Positions 34,985-42,115 of a DNA stretch of 64,000 nt are shown one piece after another; position 1 is the stretch's first letter; every line of letters starts with the position of its first letter. Origin of the DNA: Tateyamaria sp947503385. Its GTDB lineage: Bacteria; Pseudomonadota; Alphaproteobacteria; Rhodobacterales; Rhodobacteraceae. A program made the position numbers and the translations under genes. Below the pieces are notes generated by a model. The model was not told the DNA's origin. It made no database searches and saw only the letters and a list, made by a program, of their open reading frames with translations. Where the stretch lies: NCBI RefSeq assembly GCF_051195235.1, contig NZ_JBNFZM010000004.1, positions 186,001 to 250,000 on the forward strand, written 5' to 3'.

Positions 34985-36070
34985 ATGGATCGTCGCTCTT
35001 TTCTGAAAACTTCTGCGCTTGGTGGTACAGCCGCCGCCGCAACCACGCTGGCCGCACCGGCCTATGCCCAAGGCAAGCGCACCCTGACCATGGTCACATC
35101 GTGGCCCCGCGGCTTTGCCGTGCTGGACGACGCTGCAAGCTATCTTGAGCAGTTCGTGGGCGCGATGTCCGACGGTCAGCTGACCATCGACAAGAAAGCC
35201 CCTGGTGAACTGGTTGGCGCGTTCGAAGTGTTTGACGCCGTGTCGTCGGGCCAGGCGGACATGTATCACTCGGCTGACTACTACTTTATCGGTCAGCACC
35301 CGGCTTACGCTTACTACACCGCCGTTCCTTTTGGCGGCACAGCGCAGGAAGTCACCAACTGGTACGAGCATGGCGGCGGTCAGGAACTGCACGACGAGCT
35401 GGGCCAGATCTTCAACCTCAAAGGTCTGCTGGCCGGGAACTCCGGTTCGCAGTCCGGTGGCTGGTTCCGCAACGAGATCAACTCGGCGGCCGACTTCAAC
35501 GGTCTGAAGTTCCGTATGCCCGGTCTGGGCGGCAAGGTGCTGGGCAAACTGGGCGCCTCCGTTCAGAACATCCCCGGCGGTGAACTGTATCAGGCGCTGT
35601 CTTCGGGCGCGCTGGACGGTCTGGAGTGGGTTGGCCCGATGGCTGACGAACGCGCCGGTTTCCAAGAGGTGGCCAAGGTGTACTACACCGCTGGTTTCCA
35701 CGAGCCGGGTTCGGCTCTGGCCGCCAATGTCAACCTTGACGTGTGGAACGACCTGACGCCGCAGCATCAGGCGATCCTGCAGAACGCAAGCCGCGCCACC
35801 ACCTATTTCCAGCTGTCCGAGACGCTGGCAAACAACGGTGCGGCACTGGCCCGTCTGCAACAGCAAGGCGTGAAAACCCTGCAGTTCTCCGACGACGTCT
35901 GGGATGCGTTTGGCGCGGCGTCGGCCGAAGTCATGGACGAAAACATGGGCGACGAGCTGTTTGCGAAAACACGCAAATCGTTCGAGGAAAGCCTCGCCAC
36001 ATCGGCCAGCTGGATCAACAAATCCGACGGCTACTATGTGGCACAGCGCGTGCGCGTGCTGGGCGGCTAA
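34985..36070 (+). CDS. TRAP transporter substrate-binding protein (TakP-like)
   Basis: 361 aa. The N-terminus is a Tat signal (DRRSFLKTSALGG ... APAYAQ), meaning export in folded form. The binding domain follows the DctP/TakP fold (WPRGFAVLDDAASYLEQF, AGELVGAFEVFDAVSSGQADMYHSADYYF, the conserved Arg/Trp region GGWFRNEINSAADFNGLKFRM). The TakP branch binds 2-oxo acids with a cation; that is the likeliest substrate class but is not certain. GGGAGG nine bases before the ATG. Followed by an intercistronic hairpin and the two membrane subunits. Confidence 0.9.
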   Translation: MDRRSFLKTSALGGTAAAATTLAAPAYAQGKRTLTMVTSWPRGFAVLDDAASYLEQFVGAMSDGQLTIDKKAPGELVGAFEVFDAVSSGQADMYHSADYYFIGQHPAYAYYTAVPFGGTAQEVTNWYEHGGGQELHDELGQIFNLKGLLAGNSGSQSGGWFRNEINSAADFNGLKFRMPGLGGKVLGKLGASVQNIPGGELYQALSSGALDGLEWVGPMADERAGFQEVAKVYYTAGFHEPGSALAANVNLDVWNDLTPQHQAILQNASRATTYFQLSETLANNGAALARLQQQGVKTLQFSDDVWDAFGAASAEVMDENMGDELFAKTRKSFEESLATSASWINKSDGYYVAQRVRVLGG

Positions 36071-36089
36071 GCCAAGATCTGACAGTCTG

Positions 36090-36124
36090 CCCAAGGGCTC
36101 CGGGGTTTCCCCGGGGCCCTTGGG
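36090..36124 (+). other. Intercistronic hairpin after the TRAP binding-protein gene
   Basis: A 16-bp stem (36090-36105 with 36109-36124) with one G-T pair and loop TTT, but no T-run. It probably protects the 3' end of the binding-protein message and lowers the level of the membrane subunits. Confidence 0.7.
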
Positions 36125-36178
36125 TCTGCACACAACAGGCAGAACCCGCTGAGAACCGGCGGACAAGGGGGGCACATC

Positions 36179-37129
36179 ATGGGCGATGAGACCGAAGGCA
36201 GAGGCGTCTTTCTGACGCTACTGGACGGGATTATCTGGTTTTTTCAAAACCTTGCAGCCGGGTTTTATGACCTCTTGTGGGCGATCCTGCATCCGGCCTA
36301 CTGGCTGGACTGGATCACGTGGAACAACACGCCCGAAGACAAGCTGTCCCTGATGCACGTCGTCTACTACGGCGGTTCGGTCGAGTTTTTCTTTGCAATT
36401 CTTGCCCTCATACTCGTGTTGACGGGTGTGGGCCTTTGGCGCAACGAGTTCATGTGGGGCTGTGTCCGCCTGTTCGAAGGCATTGCCAACACGGTTGGCC
36501 GATTTGCCGCGTGGGCGGGGCTTTTGATGGTGATCCAACAGATCGTCATTGTCTTTATGCAGCGCATCTTTACCCGGCCCGACATTTCCATCGGATTCGG
36601 TATTCCGCTGCAATTCGACATTTCGTGGTTTGCCGAAGAACTGAAACTTTACAACGCGTTGGTCGTCTGTCTTTGCGTGACCTACACGTTTGTGCAGGGC
36701 GGGCATGTGCGCGTCGACCTGATCTATTCCGCCGTATCGCACCGGACCAAACGCATCATCGACATGGTGGGTTCTCTGATCTTTATGGCGCCGTCGGCCA
36801 TTCTCATCTGGATGTATGGCTGGTACTTCCTGTGGCGCCACCTCGTGACGCCGAAACCGGCGGCCAGCTGGACAATTGAACGCGCCGAACGCTCGGCTGC
36901 GGCGGTCCGCTGGAATGTGGAAACCATCGGCTTTAGCCCCAACGGGTTCAACGGGTATTTCCTGTTCAAAATCCTGCTGGTTGCCTTTGCCGGGCTCGTC
37001 TTTTTGCACGCAATCGCCTTCTTCTACCGCTCGTATCTTGAGTGGAAAGAGGGCGAAGCGTCCGAAGGCAAATATCTCGACCGCGACACCTTGGGCGAAG
37101 GTGAAGAAGCCTATGAGGGGACGCACTGA
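36179..37129 (+). CDS. TRAP transporter small permease subunit (DctQ-like), large form
   Basis: 316 aa, much longer than the usual 160-180 aa. Membrane segments are visible near residues 61-82 (VEFFFAILALILVLTGVGLW), 102-130, 155-175, 195-222 and 260-285. The hydrophilic extension and an Arg/Glu-rich C-terminus (SYLEWKEGEASEGKYLDRDT) are not in short DctQ proteins. It couples the binding protein to the large permease. AAGGGGGG precedes the ATG. The stop overlaps the next start (TGATG). Confidence 0.87.
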   Translation: MGDETEGRGVFLTLLDGIIWFFQNLAAGFYDLLWAILHPAYWLDWITWNNTPEDKLSLMHVVYYGGSVEFFFAILALILVLTGVGLWRNEFMWGCVRLFEGIANTVGRFAAWAGLLMVIQQIVIVFMQRIFTRPDISIGFGIPLQFDISWFAEELKLYNALVVCLCVTYTFVQGGHVRVDLIYSAVSHRTKRIIDMVGSLIFMAPSAILIWMYGWYFLWRHLVTPKPAASWTIERAERSAAAVRWNVETIGFSPNGFNGYFLFKILLVAFAGLVFLHAIAFFYRSYLEWKEGEASEGKYLDRDTLGEGEEAYEGTH

Positions 37130-39483
37130 TGCTGTTTGGTCTTGATGGGGTCGAAATCGGCCTGATTATCGTGTTTGTCTGCCTGTTCGGCGGCATCCTT
37201 TCGGGATTTCCGGTGGCCTTTGCCATTGCGGGCGCCGGGGTCATCTCCTTTGCGATTATCGCGGCGCTGGACAGCGCGGGTCTGCTGATCCATCAGGCCA
37301 TCGACGAAAGCGCGCAAGCCTATCGCGATCTGGTCAACTCCGGGGTCAAACCCGATACGATATCCCTGTTCCGATACCCGGACTTGCCGCGCATTGGTGA
37401 GCCTGTGTTCCCGCGCGGCTGGGAAGTGGCGCTGGACCGGAACGTATCCTTTGTCGTGAACCGGATGAACGAACGGGTCCTCGCGGGTCAGTCGATCGAG
37501 ACGCTGCTGGCGGTGCTGATGTTCGTTCTGATGGGGATCACGCTGGAACGCTCCAAGATCGCCAATGATCTGCTGACCACCATGGCGCGCGTCTTTGGTC
37601 CGCTGCCGGGCGGTCTGGCTGTGTCCATCGTTGTGGTGGGCGCGTTCCTTGCGGCCTCCACCGGGATTGTGGGGGCGACCGTGGTGACCATGGGCCTTTT
37701 GGCCCTGCCCACGATGCTGCGCAACAACTATTCACCCGAGATTGCCACCGGGGTGATCGCGGCCTCCGGCACGCTGGGGCAGATCATTCCGCCCTCCATC
37801 GTGATCGTGCTGCTGGGCACGCTGGCGGGTGATTTGTATTCGGCCGCGCAGGAAAGCCGGGCGCAGGTCGCGGGCTGTACCGACGCGCTGACCTATCTGG
37901 GTGAGCCTGCGGTGCTGTCCGTGGGCACATTGTTTCAGGCGGCGCTGTTGCCGGGGATCATGCTGGCGCTGCTCTATGCGCTTTATGCCTTTGGGTATGC
38001 GCTGCTGAACCCGGAAAAGGCGCCCGCGGTGGAAATGGGGGCAACCAATGCCGAACCAATCACCCGTAACGAAGCCTTCACATGGTTCCTTGGCGCACCA
38101 GTCCTGATCATCGTGGGCACCATCTTGCTGGGTAACCTGAACGTGGTGGGCAGCCAGTCGACGACGGTCTCGTCCTTCTCGGATGTGGGCGCGTCGGCCA
38201 GCCTGCGTACGAACGTGGGGGATGAGTGCAAGGCGTCCATGATCGAACTGCACGGGCAAGAGGCTTGGGACGCGGCACTGACCCAACAGGCCGAGATTGA
38301 CGCGGCAGGTGTGTCCACACAAAGCGAGGCGCTGACCGAAGAAGAGATCGCCGCCGCCATCCAGACCAAGGTGGATGAAGCCGCACCGATCGGCACAGGC
38401 ACCGCCATCCTGCTGATCCTGCTGGGCCTGATCCTGACCACAGCCAAGGGCATCGCGCCCAGCCGCGAAAGCCAGCCGCTGATCGTCGGGGGCATTGGCG
38501 TGGTTCTGGCACTGCTTGCCGATATCGTGCTGATCGGCCCACTCAACAGTGCGGGCTACTACGTGTTTGTGATGTTCATCCCATTTGCGCTGATCCTGTA
38601 TGGCGTGGTCGAGGGCGTGAAGCGCTGTGCACAGAACGAACTGGTGCGGGTTGTCTTCCCGCCGCTGGTGCTGATCGTGGCTGTGTTGGGGTCGATCCTG
38701 GGCGGTATCACCAATCCGACGCCTGCGGCCGCGCTTGGCGCGGGTGGTGCGATCATGCTGGCGGCCTACCGCAAGCTGACCGACATGGACCGCAGTCCCA
38801 AGGTGATCATCTGGTCCACACTGGCCATCGTGGTCTGTATCCTTGTGGGCATCAACTTTGACCTGCGGATCAACCAGGACGACGTATCGGCGCAAAGCTG
38901 GTTCGGGTTTGTGGTGGCCTATGGCGCGTATCTCTATGCGCTCTTTGGCTTGCTGTTCTCGTGCTATATCCTGTGGACAAGCGGCGTGCTGGCGCCAGTG
39001 GTGCGCGAAACGGCCAAGGTCACGTCGATGGTGTTCACCATTCTGATCGGCTCGCAGCTCCTGAACCTTGTGGTCATCTCGTTCGGTGGGGAACACTACA
39101 TCCAGCAGTTCCTCAAGTCGTTCGACAATGAGTTCACGGTGTTCCTGATTGTGATGCTGGTGCTGTTTGTGCTGGGCTTTGTGCTCGACTTCCTCGAGAT
39201 CATCTACATCGTAATCCCGATTGTGGGGCCGGTCATTTACGGTGGGACGTTCGACCCGAAATGGGTGACCATCATGATCGCCGTGAACCTGCAAACCTCG
39301 TTCCTGACGCCGCCCTTTGGCTTTGCGCTCTTCTATCTGCGCGGGGTGGCACCGAAGGAGGTTACGACCGGTCATATCTATCGCGGGATCATACCGTTTG
39401 TGTTGATCCAGGTGGCGGGGCTGGCGTTGTTGTGGTCGTTCCCGGGGATCGTGACGCTGATCCCGGATTTGATCCCGAACTGA
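37129..39483 (+). CDS. TRAP transporter large permease subunit (DctM-like), extended form
   Basis: 784 aa; ordinary DctM is about 430. The family core is recognisable (LSGFPVAFAIAGAGV; TLGQIIPPSIVIVLLG, and the late FLTPPFGFALFYLRG). Two insertions explain the length: a hydrophilic loop after the first helices (residues about 45-115) and a soluble acidic segment near residues 345-425 (ASMIELHGQEAWDAALTQQ, TEEEIAAAIQTKVDEA). Extra helices lie around residues 430-560. The permease moves the substrate with a sodium gradient. It ends the operon; a GC-rich hairpin follows. Confidence 0.88.
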   Translation: MLFGLDGVEIGLIIVFVCLFGGILSGFPVAFAIAGAGVISFAIIAALDSAGLLIHQAIDESAQAYRDLVNSGVKPDTISLFRYPDLPRIGEPVFPRGWEVALDRNVSFVVNRMNERVLAGQSIETLLAVLMFVLMGITLERSKIANDLLTTMARVFGPLPGGLAVSIVVVGAFLAASTGIVGATVVTMGLLALPTMLRNNYSPEIATGVIAASGTLGQIIPPSIVIVLLGTLAGDLYSAAQESRAQVAGCTDALTYLGEPAVLSVGTLFQAALLPGIMLALLYALYAFGYALLNPEKAPAVEMGATNAEPITRNEAFTWFLGAPVLIIVGTILLGNLNVVGSQSTTVSSFSDVGASASLRTNVGDECKASMIELHGQEAWDAALTQQAEIDAAGVSTQSEALTEEEIAAAIQTKVDEAAPIGTGTAILLILLGLILTTAKGIAPSRESQPLIVGGIGVVLALLADIVLIGPLNSAGYYVFVMFIPFALILYGVVEGVKRCAQNELVRVVFPPLVLIVAVLGSILGGITNPTPAAALGAGGAIMLAAYRKLTDMDRSPKVIIWSTLAIVVCILVGINFDLRINQDDVSAQSWFGFVVAYGAYLYALFGLLFSCYILWTSGVLAPVVRETAKVTSMVFTILIGSQLLNLVVISFGGEHYIQQFLKSFDNEFTVFLIVMLVLFVLGFVLDFLEIIYIVIPIVGPVIYGGTFDPKWVTIMIAVNLQTSFLTPPFGFALFYLRGVAPKEVTTGHIYRGIIPFVLIQVAGLALLWSFPGIVTLIPDLIPN

Positions 39484-39516
39484 TCCGATCCGCCGTTCGC
39501 GGCGTGATCCAAAGGA

Positions 39517-39541
39517 AAGGGCGGCCCGGTGGGCCGCCCTT
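39517..39541 (+). terminator. Probable terminator of the TRAP operon
   Basis: An 11-bp stem AAGGGCGGCCC/GGGCCGCCCTT (39517-39527 and 39531-39541), loop GGT, but only a short T stretch. Strength uncertain. Confidence 0.6.
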
Positions 39542-39572
39542 ACGCCTATTTATGGATAAAGGCGCTGCGCGC

Positions 39573-39624
39573 GTAGGGGGCTTTGCCCCCGCCTTCGGCT
39601 CCCCCAGGATTTTTTGGGACAGAG
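39573..39624 (+). repeat. Dispersed palindromic repeat, copy 2
   Basis: Hairpin GGGGGC/GCCCCC (39576-39590), then CCCCCAGGATTTTTTGGGACAGA at 39601-39623. The second part matches copy 1 at 9275-9298 at most positions. It lies between the TRAP operon and the bpt stop. Confidence 0.6.
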
Positions 39625-39654
39625 ACGGGGGCGCGTTGGAGCGTTGGACCGGAG

Positions 39655-40473
39655 TTAGCGTGTGGGGCGCGTGTCGGGCAGGGAGATATTGGCCACCTGT
39701 TCCGCAATCGGGTCAGTGGACAGGGGATGGGTGTCCGGGCTGAAGCTGTCGGGGTCCGACATCTTTTGCCAGCGCCCGCCCAGATAAACTTCGAGGCCGG
39801 AAAACTTGGACTTGTACCCCATCTTCTGGCTGCCGGGGACCCAATAACCGAGATACACATAAGGCAGGCCCGCTTCGCGCGCGATCTCGACGTGATCGAG
39901 GATCATATAGGTCCCCATGGAGCGCCGTTCGTGACCGGGGGCGTAGAAGCTGTAAACCATGCTTAGCCCGTCGGTCAGAACGTCCGTGAGGCTGACCCCC
40001 ATCAGCGTCTTGCCTCGGTCCGTTGTGTATTCAACCACCCGGCTGCGGATCGGGGTTTCTTCGATCATGGCGGCAAATTCGAACACGTCCATGTCGGCCA
40101 TGCCACCATCGGCGTGCCGGCTGTCCAGGTAGTCGCGAAAGAGTGCGTATTGATCTTCGGTGGCCCAAGGAGATGTGGCCCTCCGGTCCAGATCAGTGTT
40201 GCGTTTGGAGGTGCGCCGCTGGCTTTTGGTCGGGGCAAAGGCGCTGACGTCGATCCGGGCCGACAGGCAGGCCGAGCAATCGGCGCAGGACGGACGGTAG
40301 AGCACGTTTTGCGACCGGCGAAAGCCCTGTTGGCTGAGGCTGTCGTTCAGTTTTTCCGCGTTCTCGCCCTGCAAGGCCGTGAACAGCTTACGCTCCATAC
40401 GGCCCTCAAGATAAGGGCACGGCTGGGGCGCAGTTACGTAAAACTGCGGAGCAAGGGGAAGCGTGTGGCGCAT
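39655..40473 (-). CDS. bpt: Aspartate/glutamate leucyltransferase (Bpt)
   Basis: 272 aa. Bpt attaches leucine from Leu-tRNA to N-terminal Asp or Glu of proteins, marking them for the ClpAP N-end rule pathway. Family marks: PCPYLEGRMERKLFT, RRSQNVLYRPSCADCSACLSARIDV with paired cysteines, SFYAPGHERRSMGTYMILDHVE and YVYLGYWVPGSQKMGYKSKF. Lon at the window start is a different degradation route. Downstream of the RDD gene on the same strand. Confidence 0.95.
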   Translation of the reverse strand: MRHTLPLAPQFYVTAPQPCPYLEGRMERKLFTALQGENAEKLNDSLSQQGFRRSQNVLYRPSCADCSACLSARIDVSAFAPTKSQRRTSKRNTDLDRRATSPWATEDQYALFRDYLDSRHADGGMADMDVFEFAAMIEETPIRSRVVEYTTDRGKTLMGVSLTDVLTDGLSMVYSFYAPGHERRSMGTYMILDHVEIAREAGLPYVYLGYWVPGSQKMGYKSKFSGLEVYLGGRWQKMSDPDSFSPDTHPLSTDPIAEQVANISLPDTRPTR

Positions 40474-40486
40474 GGACGACCTGATT

Positions 40487-40529
40487 GGGTTGCGCGTGAT
40501 GATAGCAAGACGCCCCGGTCACGCAACCC
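40487..40529 (-). other. Inverted repeat between RDD and bpt genes
   Basis: GGGTTGCG-CG-TGA (40487-40499) against TCACGCAACCC (40519-40529), complementary except a two-base bulge. No T-run; could be a processing or stability hairpin between the two genes. Confidence 0.35.
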
Positions 40530-40551
40530 TGCATTCTGTCCGGTCACCCGG

Positions 40552-40980
40552 TTATGCGCGTCGGTTCAGTGCCGCGGTGCCCAAGAGCATGTCCGTCAGC
40601 CCCTGTCCCCGGCCAGAGGTCGCCATGAGAACGATCGAGATGAGTTGCAGCGGGGCGACGGCCCAGCTGACCGTGTAGCCGACCGTGTGCAGGAACGCGG
40701 TGCCCAGATCAAAGCGGGCACCGTGCCGATCCCGAAATTCGATGGCAAAGAGGCGCATACCCAAGGTGGCAGAACCACCTGCGAGGGTCAGCACCCGGTA
40801 GACAAAACTGACAACCGCCATCAGCCCGAGAAAAAAGAACAGCGCGATGAACGCGGTGAACGGCAGGATAAGCAGGCAGATCAGAGTGATCAAAACGGTG
40901 TCAACGATCCAGGCGAGCAGACGCTTGCCCGCGACGTCGCGGTAGAATTGAGGTTGGGTAACAGGATCGGCGAGGTGCAT
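40552..40980 (-). CDS. RDD family membrane protein
   Basis: 142 aa. RDD marks: FYRDVAGKRLLAWIVDTVLI near residue 15 with the Arg and Asp, and a further Arg/Asp region (AIEFRDRHGARFD). Three membrane segments near residues 25-47, 50-70 and 105-127. Function of RDD proteins is poorly known; some act in sodium/proton exchange. Same strand as the DUF2852 gene upstream (56-bp gap with a GC hairpin) and bpt downstream. Confidence 0.86.
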   Translation of the reverse strand: MHLADPVTQPQFYRDVAGKRLLAWIVDTVLITLICLLILPFTAFIALFFFLGLMAVVSFVYRVLTLAGGSATLGMRLFAIEFRDRHGARFDLGTAFLHTVGYTVSWAVAPLQLISIVLMATSGRGQGLTDMLLGTAALNRRA

Positions 40981-41001
40981 CGAGGTCTCCGGAACGGGAC
41001 G

Positions 41002-41022
41002 GGCCCCGGTTGTGCCGGGGCC
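41002..41022 (-). other. GC-rich hairpin between DUF2852 and RDD genes
   Basis: GGCCCCGG (41002-41009) with CCGGGGCC (41015-41022), loop TTGTG. No T-run on the minus strand. Confidence 0.4.
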
Positions 41023-41036
41023 TGTCGGTTTGTGTG

Positions 41037-41444
41037 TTACTCTTCGGACTTCGCGGCGGTTGCGCGTTCTTCCATGAATTGGTCGAATTCCGACTTGTCC
41101 TTGGCTTCGCGCAGACGCTCGAGGAAGGCCTCGAAATTGTGCTGCTCTTCTTCGAGACGGCGCAGGGTGTCGGCCTTGTATGCGTCAAAGGCCGAATTGC
41201 CGGTCGAGCGCATTGTGGTCATGGTGCGCCCCATGCGGCGGGTCGTGCAGGACTTGGAAAACATGCGTTTGCTCCAGATCATATAGGCCAGAAGGGCAAG
41301 GCCCACAGGCCAGAAGAGGATGAACCCGAGGACCATGGCAGCGATCCAGGCGCCCTTGCCACGGTCGTCAAGCCACCGCTCTGTGCGGGTAAACCAGCCC
41401 TCCGAGCTGCGCGGGGCGGGTGCGGAGGTGGACATGGACGTCAT
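41037..41444 (-). CDS. DUF2852 membrane protein
   Basis: 135 aa. One strong membrane segment at about residues 34-56 (WIAAMVLGFILFWPVGLALLAYMIW), preceded by a short Ser/Pro-rich N-terminus and followed by an Arg/Thr segment and a charged coiled-coil (ADTLRRLEEEQHNFEAFLERLREAKDKSEFDQFMEER). This is the DUF2852 layout of alphaproteobacteria; function unknown. The ATG at 41444 has AAGG upstream. Likely expressed with the RDD gene. Confidence 0.85.
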   Translation of the reverse strand: MTSMSTSAPAPRSSEGWFTRTERWLDDRGKGAWIAAMVLGFILFWPVGLALLAYMIWSKRMFSKSCTTRRMGRTMTTMRSTGNSAFDAYKADTLRRLEEEQHNFEAFLERLREAKDKSEFDQFMEERATAAKSEE

Positions 41445-41571
41445 TTCGTTACCTTTCTTAAGGGGGCGTGGCCCGTTGGGGTGTGTATGTGAATGTCTTT
41501 CACATCAAATAAATGGGCACCCGGGGCCGCATTGCAAGAGAAAATGTGAACGTTTTTTACATATGGGCGTT

Positions 41572-42039
41572 TTACTGCGTAAAATCAGTAAGTTCCGCGC
41601 CCGAAATTTGAATAAGATCAGCCGGGCTGGCGCGAAAAACATGATGGGGTGTGCCTGCGGCGGCCCAAATCACATTGAAATCGGAAAGCCGCCTGTCGGC
41701 AAAGGCGCGGATCGGGTTCACATGTCCGACAGGTGCCACACCGCCAATGGCAAACCCGGTTTGAGCACGCACCAGCGCCGCATCGGCCTTGTCCAGCGGC
41801 TCACCCGCGAGGGCGGCGGCGCGATCCGGGTCCACCCGATTGCCGCCCGCGGTCAGGAACAGAATTGCCTCACCACTGTGCGCGCCGCGAAAGATGATGG
41901 ATTTGGCGATCTGGTCGATCTCGCAACCGATGGCGCTGGCCGCATCGGCGGCGGTGCGCGCAAGCGGCGTTTCCATGATTTCCGTTTCGATACCAGCAGC
42001 TTCGATGGCCGCGCGGACACGTTTCAGGCTCTTGCTCAT
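41572..42039 (-). CDS. YbaK/EbsC family aminoacyl-tRNA deacylase
   Basis: 155 aa from the ATG at 42039; upstream codons overlap the divergent glnE. Family marks: the Lys of the active site in QIAKSIIFRG, ILFLTAGGNRVD, and the loop FAIGGVAPVGH. These enzymes free mischarged amino acids from tRNA (Cys or Ala on tRNA-Pro and similar). It starts 76 bp from the divergent glnE start. Confidence 0.86.
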   Translation of the reverse strand: MSKSLKRVRAAIEAAGIETEIMETPLARTAADAASAIGCEIDQIAKSIIFRGAHSGEAILFLTAGGNRVDPDRAAALAGEPLDKADAALVRAQTGFAIGGVAPVGHVNPIRAFADRRLSDFNVIWAAAGTPHHVFRASPADLIQISGAELTDFTQ

Positions 42040-42115
42040 TCGTGGCAGCCTAGCGCGCGCGGCAGGGGGCACAAGGGGCATTGACGCGCGCCGACCTGCG
42101 CGAAAGGGTGCGGAT

